From the NCBI GenBank assembly GCA_964357255.1, contig CAYHKQ010000001.1, positions 5,470 to 69,469 of the forward strand: a stretch of DNA of 64,000 bases. The letters are read 5' to 3'. The notes under the pieces are model-generated. The model ran no database searches. It saw only the letters and a list, made by a program, of their open reading frames with translations, and was not told the DNA's origin. Origin of the DNA: JBBTIS01 sp038059855 (lineage in GTDB: Bacteria; Elusimicrobiota; Elusimicrobia; JACQPE01). The position numbers and the translations under genes were made by a program. Position 1 is the stretch's first letter, and the number at the start of each line of letters is the position of its first letter. Of this stretch, positions 17,002 through 26,162 are shown piece after piece.

Positions 17002-17481
17002 TTATGGGGTGAGGATTTTTTGCGCTTTTTTGCACAGGTTGAAAAAGTGACAGCCGGAGCCGACGCAGATCTCCGGGATATTCAGGGCGGCCCTTGTCTC
17101 GCAGTCCGCATAGTCGTCCACGATGTGGCGCAGACGGTTGCGGACTTTCTCAGCCAGGCATGTGAAGCGCACGCCCAGCGTTTGAACGCCTTCTCTGTCG
17201 CGCAGATGAACCAGCGTGCCGTCGAGGCGAACGCGATTTAAGCCCGGCAGATTCGACACCAGTCGAATTCGGTCAACGCCTTCTAGAATTTTTTTGGAAC
17301 CGAAGGCTACCAGGGCCATGCCTCCAGGCGAGATATTAGCCAAAATTGCGGGGATTCTTAGGGCTTTAACCTTAGATTTTGGCGTGGAGTCGGCGCTACG
17401 CAAGACGGCGATTTCAATCGGTTCGGCCAGATCGGCCGCCACGGGAATTCTGGGGTGTTTTCTTCGGTCTTTTTTGATCAT
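17002..17481 (-). CDS. PilZ-domain protein
   Basis: 159 residues. The c-di-GMP-binding motifs are present: RRKHPRIPV (RxxxR type, residues 6-14) and NISPGGM (N/DxSxxG, about 49-55). A C-terminal extension holds Cys-rich ICVGSGCHFFNLCKK (about 138-152), not part of PilZ. It is overlapped by ATGA with miaB and lies immediately upstream of miaA. Function unknown; c-di-GMP binding is predicted from motifs. Confidence 0.8.
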   Translation of the reverse strand: MIKKDRRKHPRIPVAADLAEPIEIAVLRSADSTPKSKVKALRIPAILANISPGGMALVAFGSKKILEGVDRIRLVSNLPGLNRVRLDGTLVHLRDREGVQTLGVRFTCLAEKVRNRLRHIVDDYADCETRAALNIPEICVGSGCHFFNLCKKAQKILTP

Positions 17482-18794
17482 TCTAAGGATAGTCTACCAA
17501 GTAATAGGCGGTTTTTGACTGCTTCAATCGTGACCTGGTTGGTGAATCCGGGCGAAATTTGAGCGGGTTCTAAAGGGCGGACAATCCAGTTGTTTCTAGT
17601 GCGGCCTTCCCCGTGAGTTTCCCAGAGGACTTTGACTTTACGGCCAATTTGAGATTTTGCTTTGGCCCGGCCAAGGTTGTCGGTGAGCGCGAGGAGCCTG
17701 GACAGGCGTTCTTCTTTAAGGGATTGCGGAAGTTGGCCTTCATGGTTCGCGGCCTCGGTTGCATCTCGCGGTGAAAATTTGAAGCAATAAGCGCCATCGA
17801 AGCTGATCTCTTGAATGAAGTTTAGGGTTTCTTCGAATTCAGCTTCGGTTTCAGATGGAAAACCTACGATAATGTCCGTTGTAATGGAAATGCCTGGGAT
17901 GGCCGAACGCAGGCGCTGGGCGATTCCGGCATAAAGCTCGCGGGTGTAGTTACGGCGCATAAGGCTCAAAATTCGGTTTGAGCCCGACTGTATCGGCAGG
18001 TGGATATGCTCGCATACCGCCGGCGTCGCGGCCATGGCCTCGATTAATTTATCGTCCATGTAATGAGGATGCGGACTCATAAAACGCAAGCGTTCCACAC
18101 CCGCGATACCGCCGACAGCTTTTAAAAGATCGGCAAAATTGCAACTTTGGCCATTAGCGTGGTGATAAGAATTAACGGTTTGTCCCAGGAGCACAATTTC
18201 CTTGGCGCCCTCGATCAAGCGCTCCCGGACTTCCTCGAGAATGGTATCTAAAGGCCGATAAACCTCCCGTCCCCGCACAAAAGGCACAATGCAATAAGCG
18301 CAAGTGTAATTGCACCCCCGCATGGTTGTGACGAAAGCCGAGGCCGCCCTATTTGTTTTTTCCTCTTTTTCCCACATTCCCTCATTTTCTTTAGCCCAAC
18401 TAAATTTTTCTTTAAGCGCTTCCGCGATAATTTCAGGAAATTTTTCAATTGACTTAGCCCCCATTACTAAATCCACATAAGGAAAGCGCCGGCGCAGTTC
18501 GTCTTTAGTCCGTTCCGCCGCGCACCCCGAAATAATGAGCAGTCGGTTGGGGTCCCGCATCTTCCAGTCTTTAAGTGTCCCCACGAAAGAAAACGCTCGA
18601 TCCTCCGCGTGTTGGCGCACCGTGCAGGTATTGATGAAAATAATGTCCGCCTTCTCCTGCCCCGCCGCCACCCTCACCCCCTGCCTAGCCATAGCCCGCG
18701 CCATCTCCTGAGAATCCGCCGTATTCATCTGGCAACCAAAGCTGACGAACATGCACTTGGGGGGTTTTTTATTTTTCTCTAGTTGAAGGCTCAT
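17478..18794 (-). CDS. miaB: tRNA-2-methylthio-N6-dimethylallyladenosine synthase
   Basis: 438 residues. A radical SAM methylthiotransferase that adds a methylthio group to i6A37. The N-terminal domain contains FVSFGCQMNTADSQEMA; the SAM cluster motif is GCNYTCAYCIVPF (about 159-171). A C-terminal TRAM domain is present. It heads the leftward operon containing miaA, which supplies its substrate. Confidence 0.96.
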   Translation of the reverse strand: MSLQLEKNKKPPKCMFVSFGCQMNTADSQEMARAMARQGVRVAAGQEKADIIFINTCTVRQHAEDRAFSFVGTLKDWKMRDPNRLLIISGCAAERTKDELRRRFPYVDLVMGAKSIEKFPEIIAEALKEKFSWAKENEGMWEKEEKTNRAASAFVTTMRGCNYTCAYCIVPFVRGREVYRPLDTILEEVRERLIEGAKEIVLLGQTVNSYHHANGQSCNFADLLKAVGGIAGVERLRFMSPHPHYMDDKLIEAMAATPAVCEHIHLPIQSGSNRILSLMRRNYTRELYAGIAQRLRSAIPGISITTDIIVGFPSETEAEFEETLNFIQEISFDGAYCFKFSPRDATEAANHEGQLPQSLKEERLSRLLALTDNLGRAKAKSQIGRKVKVLWETHGEGRTRNNWIVRPLEPAQISPGFTNQVTIEAVKNRLLLGRLSLE

Positions 18795-18797
18795 TTA

Positions 18798-18828
18798 TGA
18801 GATTGCTTCGTCCGAGGCTCGCAATGAT
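18798..18828. repeat. Dispersed repeat GAGATTGCTTCG...CTCGCAATGA
   Basis: An imperfect palindrome in the miaB/CoA-transferase intergenic region, related (inverted) to 6725-6754. Confidence 0.55.
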
Positions 18829-18872
18829 GGAAAGGACCTGAGCAGTCATTCATATATTGCAAAATTTAAGGC

Positions 18873-19829
18873 ATGAGAGGCGCGTTGTTGCAGAAGCCGG
18901 ATATTGAGGGGTTCCGGCGGTGGCTGGCCGAAAATAAAGATATGCGCCTGCGCTCGAAATTGATGTCCGAAGCCGAGGCTGTGCGTCGCTTTGTCCGGGA
19001 CAAGGACTATATCGGCTTTGAGCTTTATGGCACGGTGCGCTGTCCCCTTTCCATTGCCAGGGAAGTCGTGCGTCAGGGTAAAAAGGGATTGCGCTTGGTG
19101 GGCCAAGGATTGATGGACGTGGATTACCTTCTGGCGGCCGGTCTTGTCAAGGCTATGGATATCACATACGTGGGTTATGAATCCTATGGCATTTCCCCCA
19201 TTTTGCGCCGGGCCGCGGACCGCGGCCTTGAACTGGTTGAATGGTCGAACGCCGCGATTGCCTGGCGAATGAAGGCCGCGGCCATGGGGCTTCCTTTTTT
19301 GCCTACGCGCTCCATGCTTGGCTCGGACACCTTAAAATACAGCGCGGCCAAGACCATGCGCGACCCGTTTAGCGGCATGAAACTGGTCTTGCTTCCGGCC
19401 TTGATTTTGGACTGCGGCATCATTCATGTTCACCGCGCCGACCCTTGCGGAAATTGTCAGATTGACGGCATCGCCGGATTCGCGCTGGAGATGGCTCGCG
19501 CGTCCAAGCGCCTGATTATTTCAGCGGAAGAGATTATCGAAACCGAGGAAATCCGCAGGCATCCGGAGCGAACCGTCATCCCGTTTTATCTTGTTGACGC
19601 GGTGGTGCGCGCTCCTTTTGCCTCGCATCCCGGCGAGACGTGTTATTTATACCGCAGGGACGAGCCGCATATCCAGGCGTATCTTAAAGCGGCCCAAACC
19701 GAGGAAGGAACGAAGCGGTATCTGGATCAATATATTTACGGCGTTGGCGGGCATGACGAATATTTGAATTTGATCGGCCGCGAGAGACTAGCCGCGCTTG
19801 TCGAATCTCGCTTTTCATCGGCCGCATGA
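18873..19829 (+). CDS. CoA-transferase subunit A (glutaconate CoA-transferase-like)
   Basis: 318 residues. A family I CoA-transferase alpha subunit, matching GctA-type proteins in length and in SPILRRAADRGLELVEWSN and HVHRADPCGNCQIDG. It pairs with the next gene, whose start overlaps its stop (ATGATGG). The acyl substrate is not predictable from sequence. Confidence 0.85.
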   Translation: MRGALLQKPDIEGFRRWLAENKDMRLRSKLMSEAEAVRRFVRDKDYIGFELYGTVRCPLSIAREVVRQGKKGLRLVGQGLMDVDYLLAAGLVKAMDITYVGYESYGISPILRRAADRGLELVEWSNAAIAWRMKAAAMGLPFLPTRSMLGSDTLKYSAAKTMRDPFSGMKLVLLPALILDCGIIHVHRADPCGNCQIDGIAGFALEMARASKRLIISAEEIIETEEIRRHPERTVIPFYLVDAVVRAPFASHPGETCYLYRRDEPHIQAYLKAAQTEEGTKRYLDQYIYGVGGHDEYLNLIGRERLAALVESRFSSAA

Positions 19830-20602
19830 TGGAGTATTCAAGCACGGAGATGATCGCTTGCCTTGCCGCGCGTCTGATGGCGGGTCAGTCCACGGCCTTT
19901 ATTGGCACTGGGATTCCTTTGCTGGGGGCGGCTTTGGCTAAGAAACTTTATGCCCCCGATCTGATTCCTGTTTTTGAATTTGGCGGCATCGGCTCGACTC
20001 TTGAAGAATTGCCTTTGGGCGTGGGCGAAGCGCGAACCTTTCGCCGCGCCTTGGCCGCGGCCGGAATTTGCGATGTCATGGAAACGGCTCAGCGGGGCCT
20101 GATTTCCATTGGCTTGCTCGGCGGCGCGCAGATTGACGTTTATGGAAACTTAAACACTACGGTCATCGGCAGTCACGACCGTCCTAAGGTCCGCCTGCCC
20201 GGCTCCGGCGGGGGCAATGACGTGGGGTCGCTGTGTTGGCGCACGGTCATTTTGATGAAACAGGATAAAAAACGTTTCGTCAAGAAGCTCGATTTTTTGA
20301 CGACGCCGGGCTATCTTCGCGGGGGCCGCTCCCGCGAAAAAGCCGGGTTGGCCGTTGGCACGGGGCCTTATCGAGTGGTCACGGACCTGGGCCTATTTGA
20401 CTTTGAGCCGGCGTCGCGGCGGATGCGGCTGATTGCTCTAAATCCGGGCGTTGGGCTAAGCGAGGCAAAGGCCGCTTCTGAGTTTTCTTTTTTAACAGCT
20501 AAAACGATTATTAAAAATGAACCCCCCACAGAAGTTGAGTTAAAACTTTTGCGCGAAGAGCTTGACCGGGAAAAGATTTTTCGTAAGACTTTAGCGGTCT
20601 GA
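19826..20602 (+). CDS. CoA-transferase subunit B (glutaconate CoA-transferase-like)
   Basis: 258 residues. The beta subunit carries the candidate catalytic Glu in PVFEFGGIGSTLEELP (about 50-65), and GAQIDVYGNLNTTVIG and RLPGSGGGNDV are family blocks. It would form a hetero-oligomer with the upstream subunit and exchange CoA between acids. A palindromic repeat follows its stop. Confidence 0.87.
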   Translation: MMEYSSTEMIACLAARLMAGQSTAFIGTGIPLLGAALAKKLYAPDLIPVFEFGGIGSTLEELPLGVGEARTFRRALAAAGICDVMETAQRGLISIGLLGGAQIDVYGNLNTTVIGSHDRPKVRLPGSGGGNDVGSLCWRTVILMKQDKKRFVKKLDFLTTPGYLRGGRSREKAGLAVGTGPYRVVTDLGLFDFEPASRRMRLIALNPGVGLSEAKAASEFSFLTAKTIIKNEPPTEVELKLLREELDREKIFRKTLAV

Positions 20603-20608
20603 AGTTTC

Positions 20609-20685
20609 CCGCTCATCCTGAGCCTGTCGAAGGATGGGCGTTCCCGCAGTCTTGGCTCATGGTTCGACAGGCTCACCATGAGCGG
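20609..20685. repeat. Long imperfect inverted repeat after the CoA-transferase operon
   Basis: Arms at 20609-20631 and 20664-20685 contain TGAGCCTGTCGAA and TTCGACAGGCTCA plus CCGCTCAT/ATGAGCGG. It would fold as one long hairpin downstream of the operon. This word is common in many bacterial genomes; it may act as a transcription end. Confidence 0.75.
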
Positions 20686-20761
20686 CTATTTTGACTACTT
20701 CAATCCGCTAAAGTATTACGATTTTTCTTCAGTAGGACTGCGCTTCAAGACTTTGGTCCCA

Positions 20762-20790
20762 TTGAAAATATTGGGTTTTCGGGCTAAACT
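20762..20790 (+). promoter_or_regulatory. Putative promoter giving a near-leaderless mRNA
   Basis: TTGAAA (20762-20767), 17 bp, TAAACT (20785-20790). The ATG at 20799 is only 8 nt beyond the -10, so the transcript would start at or within 2 nt of the start codon. Confidence 0.5.
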
Positions 20791-20798
20791 TTGTAGAG

Positions 20799-21581
20799 AT
20801 GTTCAGATTGCGTTACATATCGGTCGTTACGCTCGCCGCCTTTTTTGTTATTTTGGCGTGTTCTGAGGCTGTTCTATCCAATGAGCCGGATGAGGGAAAA
20901 GCGGCCCAGAAGGAAACGACTCCCTATAGTATGGGCCGGCCGGCGCCGAGCAACTGGCAAAATGCCATTTTTAATGCAACCGCCGACCTGGTGCGGCCGT
21001 ACGCTCAAGATATCGCCCTCTTCGTCAACGATAAGGGCTGTGTTCTGGATCGCTCCGGCGTAGCCAAAAAAATTGACGCCGGCTATGTTAACAATATTAT
21101 TAATAGCGCGTTACGCAGAACTGAAATTCTCTACCTTTATAAATCCGAAATGATTCGACTCACGGGAACCGAAAGCGCCCGGGCCGCCAGCATCACATCT
21201 GAGTTAAAAGAGACCTTTCACGATGAAAATGATTTTAAGATTGGAAACATGAACAAAAACGCCATCATTTTTGTCGGGAATCCCCCCCGCGCCGGGCAAC
21301 CGCCGGATACCGGCAATGTCTCAGAACAACGCCATGGCCACGAGTTTCTTCATATTGTGTTGCGTCAATTCAACAACCGGTCGCTCGGAGGAGGGGACCG
21401 AAAATCGGATCCAGACAGGGAAATTGCGGCCGTCCATCACGAATTGACCTGTTACTTGGGCTGGTCGCCGCAACAATGCGCCATCCAATGGAATCCTGAT
21501 GAGGCCTCCTGCGCCTGCTGCGTTCCTACTCCTGATGAAGACGCTGAGAAAGATGAGAAAACAATGGTTGACGATGATTGA
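20799..21581 (+). CDS. Lipoprotein with HExxH motif, putative metallopeptidase
   Basis: 260 residues. The N-terminus is a lipoprotein signal (FVILAC, Cys21). HGHEFLHIVLRQF has HEFLH at residues 181-185, an HExxH zinc motif in a hydrophobic helix; VHHELTCYLGW (212-222) could give further ligands. The C-terminus is Cys-rich (CAIQ...CACC, 227-241) with an acidic end. No family is recognised, so peptidase activity is inference from the motif. It stands alone with its own promoter. Confidence 0.6.
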   Translation: MFRLRYISVVTLAAFFVILACSEAVLSNEPDEGKAAQKETTPYSMGRPAPSNWQNAIFNATADLVRPYAQDIALFVNDKGCVLDRSGVAKKIDAGYVNNIINSALRRTEILYLYKSEMIRLTGTESARAASITSELKETFHDENDFKIGNMNKNAIIFVGNPPRAGQPPDTGNVSEQRHGHEFLHIVLRQFNNRSLGGGDRKSDPDREIAAVHHELTCYLGWSPQQCAIQWNPDEASCACCVPTPDEDAEKDEKTMVDDD

Positions 21582-21644
21582 AGGATGGAAGGGGTCAAGT
21601 TTCCAAATTATTGAAATTGGAAGAGTTTTTGTGACGCGGAGTTG

Positions 21645-22763
21645 ATGAGATTTCATCATCCCTTGCTTAAATCCCTGGCGTTCTTGGCTGATGTTGAGGT
21701 TTATTTGGTCGGAGGTTGCGTGCGTGATTGGATGCTGGGTCAGAGGCTCAAAGATTTGGACTTGTTAGCGCCCGGCGCGCGGCCGGAGCGGACGCTCCGC
21801 GTGCTCAGGGGGCATTTCTCTCCAAAAAAAATTGAGCGGTTCGATCAATTTTTTACCCAGCGTTGGTTTTTGAGGAACGGCTTGCGCGTTGATGTGGCCA
21901 GACCCAGGACGGAGATTTATCCCAAGCCCGGCGTTCTGCCCGAGGTTTCGCCGGCCCAATCGGTTGAAGATGATTTAAAGCGCCGCGATTTTACGGTCAA
22001 TGCCATGGCTTTGGGGATTTCCGGCGCCGCGCGGGGCCGGCTGATTGACCCTTTCGGCGGACAGGAAGACTTAAAGAACAGAAGATTGCGCGTCCTTCAT
22101 GAATTGAGTTTTCAAGACGATCCCACGCGGCTTTTCCGGCTTTACCGTTTTGCCGAGCGTCTTAAATTTCGCGCGGAGCCGAAAACCGCTCAATGGGCGG
22201 CCAGGGCGCTGAGGGAGAACTTCATCGCCACGGTTTCCCTGGAGCGGGTTTTAGGGGAGATTAAGAAAGCCCTTGGGGAGCAGGGGTGGCTGGAGGCTTT
22301 AGAAGCGTTTCGCGTGAACGGAATTGCCTCGGCCTGGATTCCCATGCCGGCCAAAAAACGGCCGTTGCCGGGCCTGCGCGAAATGGGCCCGCGCGCCTTA
22401 TGGGTTGCGGAGCAGGAGTCAGCCGCGCGGCCTATTTTGGGCGATGGTTTTCAATCTCTACCCTGGTCGCGCCCACTAAGGGGCGCTATGCGGGATGTGA
22501 TTGACTTGAAAAATTTTCGTTGGTCTCTGTCCCGCAATCTGCATTCCCTGGCCAAAGAATATTTTCGCGCCGCGCATCATCCTTTGGCTTACGTTTTTGC
22601 CAGGCGCCGGCCGTTTTATTTGAAAGGTTCGGACCTTCTTCGCCTGGGCGTGGCAAGGGACGAAGTCAAAGCGGCTGAGCGGCGTTTGATCGAAGGCGTG
22701 CTCTGCGGCCGCGTCAAAAATCGTTCCCAAGCCGAGGCCTTATTTTTGGAGCCATTAAGGTGA
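21645..22763 (+). CDS. CCA-adding/poly(A) polymerase family nucleotidyltransferase
   Basis: 372 residues. The class II nucleotidyltransferase head holds VYLVGGCVRDWMLGQRLKDLDLL (about 20-42, with the DxD metal site), the RRDFTVNAMAL block (about 113-123) and the ATP-recognition helix DDPTRLFRLYRFAERLKF. It may be a tRNA CCA nucleotidyltransferase or a PcnB-type enzyme. Encoded CCA is missing from all tRNAs in this window, which favours the CCA-adding role. ATG 21645 is chosen over the adjacent TTG. Confidence 0.88.
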   Translation: MRFHHPLLKSLAFLADVEVYLVGGCVRDWMLGQRLKDLDLLAPGARPERTLRVLRGHFSPKKIERFDQFFTQRWFLRNGLRVDVARPRTEIYPKPGVLPEVSPAQSVEDDLKRRDFTVNAMALGISGAARGRLIDPFGGQEDLKNRRLRVLHELSFQDDPTRLFRLYRFAERLKFRAEPKTAQWAARALRENFIATVSLERVLGEIKKALGEQGWLEALEAFRVNGIASAWIPMPAKKRPLPGLREMGPRALWVAEQESAARPILGDGFQSLPWSRPLRGAMRDVIDLKNFRWSLSRNLHSLAKEYFRAAHHPLAYVFARRRPFYLKGSDLLRLGVARDEVKAAERRLIEGVLCGRVKNRSQAEALFLEPLR

Positions 22764-22825
22764 AATAAGGCTAATTTCTTGCCGCGACCCCGATTGCCGA
22801 TTGATGAAACTCGCGGACATTTCGT

Positions 22826-24895
22826 TTATTCACCCGGCGACCTTCTCTCCATTTTATACGAATCTTGCCGATCATCAAATATCGTCCTTTCTGTGCTGGC
22901 CCATAAGCAACGTTGGACGGCTTGATGGCCCCGATTTTCAGCAATCAGCTCAAGTTGATTTTTCCCTTTTGGCAAGGCGAAATCTCCAAGCCGACTCCAG
23001 GATAGCGCGACAGGATCGCCGTCGGTGTCCGGCGTGAAAAATACAGGAAAATAAGGACCTTCGTCAAACCTGCCATAAAATTTTCCTCGCGCTGTTCCCC
23101 CTAAGAAACACCAAACACGGTATTGCCCATCGAAGGGAAGATTGAACGGAAAATTGATGCGGGCTACCACCGCGCCGTCATTCGGTCTAAAGAAAATCTG
23201 TCCAAAATTTGGGATGGAGGAAGTCCCCCATTCAGGTTGGTTCTCAGGTATCGCTTTCATCATATAGCCGCCTACGGGAAAGTGTCGGCGCCTTCTTAAG
23301 AGGCCGCCGAAAGGTAGCCGCTGAAAAAAAAGCGGGTCATCCGGAATTTGGTTCTTGAGCCCGAAGCGAAATTGGTACGCGGGTTTATCTGAAACGAGCA
23401 GCGCTTCCCGTTCGGGCCCTTGGGCCACCCAAGAATAACCAAGATATTCCTTCTCCTCCCTGAAGGTCCGGCCGTGGAATCCGGCTCCAGCCAAGGCCAC
23501 AAAAGTATCCGGAGGAAAATCGGTAAAGACCGCCACATTTTTGGCGTTGGAGTAACGCTCCAGAAAAGCGGCGGCCGTCCGCGCGATCCGCGCAGTCATT
23601 CGATTCCTTTCGTTAGACTCTCCAATAAAGGACAGATGATAATCGGGAACGTAAAACAGCCCAAACCCAACGACAATGGCCGCTTTGATGGCGAAAGCGG
23701 GAATACGAATGGCGCCGGGCAGAAAAGGAAGGCGTATGCTTTGACTTCGCCATAGACGGCCGATGGTTTCACCTGCCAGCAAAAGGATGGAGGGCAACAC
23801 AATAAAAACATAACGGGGCTCATACCCAAAAATCAAAACAATCAATACCACGGGGACTGTCAAAGAGACAAGAAGCGCCTTGTCTTGAACGGTGCGCCGC
23901 CGCAAGGCCCGCAGAACACCGGCGCCTGCGGCAATGCTCAGAAAAGGATGAACCAATGGTTGGCCGGCGATATGGTCGAAGGGTGGCGGCAATTGAGGAT
24001 ATTCACGCGCGAGATAAAACCTCTCGCCACGCCAAAATAGTTCCCGAACCAATGATAAAAATTGTTCCAAGCGGCCACCTGGCGCCCCATAGGCATCAAG
24101 TCCTATTTGCATTCCAAAACTTCGATCATCAAGGATCTTGAGGATATTGATAATGGGATCAAAAAAATTGGAGTAGCCCTGCAGTCTATAAGGCGCGCAA
24201 AGCAAGGCCGCGTAAACGCAGAAACTGACCGCCAGGAACGCCAAGGCCCTTCTTCCTATCGGCAGGCGCCGGCCCCAGGCGCAGACCGCCAAAAATACCG
24301 GCGGCAAAAAAACAACATTCCAAGCGCCAAGAAAAATACCCGACCCCAAACCAATTAATGTCAGAATGGCCAAGGCGCCAGGAATCCAAAAATTTTGAAA
24401 ATCAAACCAGCGCCTTATCAAATAAAAGGTTGTTGACAAGGCCAGCATAGGATAAAGCTGGGGATAGCAACCGGCACGCGCATAGGCGCTAAACCAACCG
24501 CAAGCGCTGGCTAGCGCCACAACCCAAAAACACTCCTCGGGCCCATACCAACTCCAGGCAAGCCGGCCCAAAATCAAAATGACTGCCAAGGCGATACCCA
24601 CGGAGGTCAACACAATGGGCCAATAGGGATCTCCTATCAAACGGGCCAAGCCAAGCTGAACGCCTCCGTAGGATGGAGTCAAGTAGCGCCACGACAGGCT
24701 CTCCATGGGTCCGCCATTGGCGGCCTGCGCTAAGGCCCGCAACACCTCCACATTGTCACCGGTGCTAGCCGGATAATAGATATCCAAATCTTTGAAAAAG
24801 AAAAAATAACAGGCAGTTGTGCCGGCCACGACTGACAAAATAAGCAAAAACCACGATCCAGCTTTACGAGAAGGAGAAGGGGAAGAAGGGGTCAA
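22826..24895 (-). CDS. Polytopic membrane glycosyltransferase-like protein
   Basis: 689 residues. One N-terminal TM (about 12-34) and about ten more between 90 and 410, with an early acidic segment (ASTGDNVEVLRAL) where GT-C enzymes carry catalytic acids. The last about 260 residues are soluble and beta-rich. The architecture resembles GT39/ArnT-type (GT-C) glycosyltransferases; the exact family is not certain. The TTG start lies within a GGGGTCAAGT-type repeat, so the real start may be downstream. Standing convergently after the CCA enzyme, it has no obvious partners. Confidence 0.55.
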   Translation of the reverse strand: MTPSSPSPSRKAGSWFLLILSVVAGTTACYFFFFKDLDIYYPASTGDNVEVLRALAQAANGGPMESLSWRYLTPSYGGVQLGLARLIGDPYWPIVLTSVGIALAVILILGRLAWSWYGPEECFWVVALASACGWFSAYARAGCYPQLYPMLALSTTFYLIRRWFDFQNFWIPGALAILTLIGLGSGIFLGAWNVVFLPPVFLAVCAWGRRLPIGRRALAFLAVSFCVYAALLCAPYRLQGYSNFFDPIINILKILDDRSFGMQIGLDAYGAPGGRLEQFLSLVRELFWRGERFYLAREYPQLPPPFDHIAGQPLVHPFLSIAAGAGVLRALRRRTVQDKALLVSLTVPVVLIVLIFGYEPRYVFIVLPSILLLAGETIGRLWRSQSIRLPFLPGAIRIPAFAIKAAIVVGFGLFYVPDYHLSFIGESNERNRMTARIARTAAAFLERYSNAKNVAVFTDFPPDTFVALAGAGFHGRTFREEKEYLGYSWVAQGPEREALLVSDKPAYQFRFGLKNQIPDDPLFFQRLPFGGLLRRRRHFPVGGYMMKAIPENQPEWGTSSIPNFGQIFFRPNDGAVVARINFPFNLPFDGQYRVWCFLGGTARGKFYGRFDEGPYFPVFFTPDTDGDPVALSWSRLGDFALPKGKNQLELIAENRGHQAVQRCLWASTERTIFDDRQDSYKMERRSPGE

Positions 24896-25057
24896 GTCCC
24901 TAAATTACCTTAATTCTAATTTTTGTGCAGGTTACGATTAGCCTGCCTGAGTTTAGCCTTCAGCCTGGCCTCTTGTTCCGGAATTAGCCTGCGGCGGGTT
25001 TAGCGGAAGGGTTGTTTTGAGCAAGCGGTTGCGACGTTCCTGTCGGCGCATGGAGGC

Positions 25058-26161
25058 CTAAAACCAGACGTGGGTGAGGGCTAGAATTTCGTTGTTTGGC
25101 ACGGAGGGCGTTTCGGTGACGATTCGGAGTTGGGTTTCCAGGGAAAGATATTTCAGCAGGAACCACTCGGCGCCGAGGATGTAGCGTGTGCGCGAGTCTC
25201 CCGCCTTTTTGGTGTCGGGATTGAGATTGTCTAATTGTCCGCGCAGGAGCAGTTCATCCTTGGCCATTTCGTAGTTTAATTCGCCGTGAAAGGCCGTTTG
25301 ATGGGTTTTTGCCGAGCCGGCATTCGCCGTGTTGGTCCCCCATCCTCCTTCGCCGATGAACACAATCATCCCAAATCGCGTCCAGCCGAATATTCCGTAC
25401 CGGATTTCATTTTGCCCCGCGGCGCTGTCGGAATTTCGATGGTGGAAGAAGGTGGCTCCCATAGCCCCGGTTTTTCCGACAAATCCCCATCGGCCGGCAA
25501 TCGCCTTGGCCTCGCTGGCCGCGGCGGCGCCGTTGGCGGCGCCATTGGTAACGGATAGGTTAAAAAAGTATTCGCTTTTTGGCGCCAAGCCGAATTCGAT
25601 GCCCGTGTCTGACTGGGTCGGCGACAAGGAGAATCCGACCGAAGGCGCAAAGGGCGAGATGCGGGTCAGTCCGGAATTGTCGGGGTCGTTGAGTTGAAGG
25701 CCGTAGGGAATGAAAAAACGGCCCGCGCGCAGATAGGCCGGGAAGTCCCCAGGGAGCTTGGCGAGAGCGTACATTTCAGCCGTAGCGCCCTGATTGTTGT
25801 TGTAGAGGAGAGCCAACTCGGGAGTCGGAACGGCCAGCACGTAGAAGGCGTTGCGGACAACGGCGAAGGATGCGGCCGGTCCCGCCTCTTTTTTGTTCAG
25901 CATAAAACGGAAGTCCGCTCCAAGATTAACGGTGTCGCTTAATCGGGTGGGGTTGGAGGCCGATGGTTTTCTCATTCCACCTCCCGTCGGATTGATATGA
26001 CAGGCCGCGCAGTTATAACCACGCGAAGCCGCATAATAGGGCTGAGCCTGGAGGAGGGAGCGGTTGAGCGGTTGAGCGGTTGAGCAGATAAGTAAAAAAA
26101 AGAATTTCCTTAAAACATTTAACCGCTTAACCGCTAAACAGCTCATCTGCCAACTCTGCAT
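25058..26161 (-). CDS. Outer-membrane barrel with N-terminal haem motif
   Basis: 367 residues. After the signal peptide (about 1-40, ending LQAQ) the mature protein starts with a c-type haem motif NCAACHINPTGGG (CxxCH 51-55). The remaining 300 residues are porin-like strands (RAGRFFIPYGLQLND, GLAPKSEYFFNLSV) ending in a terminal Phe (HVWF). Such CxxCH-headed barrels suggest an outer-membrane electron-transfer porin; this is inference. It is the last gene of a four-gene operon with PorV and a second mono-haem exported protein. The signal-peptide DNA is composed of short repeats. Confidence 0.7.
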   Translation of the reverse strand: MQSWQMSCLAVKRLNVLRKFFFLLICSTAQPLNRSLLQAQPYYAASRGYNCAACHINPTGGGMRKPSASNPTRLSDTVNLGADFRFMLNKKEAGPAASFAVVRNAFYVLAVPTPELALLYNNNQGATAEMYALAKLPGDFPAYLRAGRFFIPYGLQLNDPDNSGLTRISPFAPSVGFSLSPTQSDTGIEFGLAPKSEYFFNLSVTNGAANGAAAASEAKAIAGRWGFVGKTGAMGATFFHHRNSDSAAGQNEIRYGIFGWTRFGMIVFIGEGGWGTNTANAGSAKTHQTAFHGELNYEMAKDELLLRGQLDNLNPDTKKAGDSRTRYILGAEWFLLKYLSLETQLRIVTETPSVPNNEILALTHVWF

Positions 26162-26162
26162 T

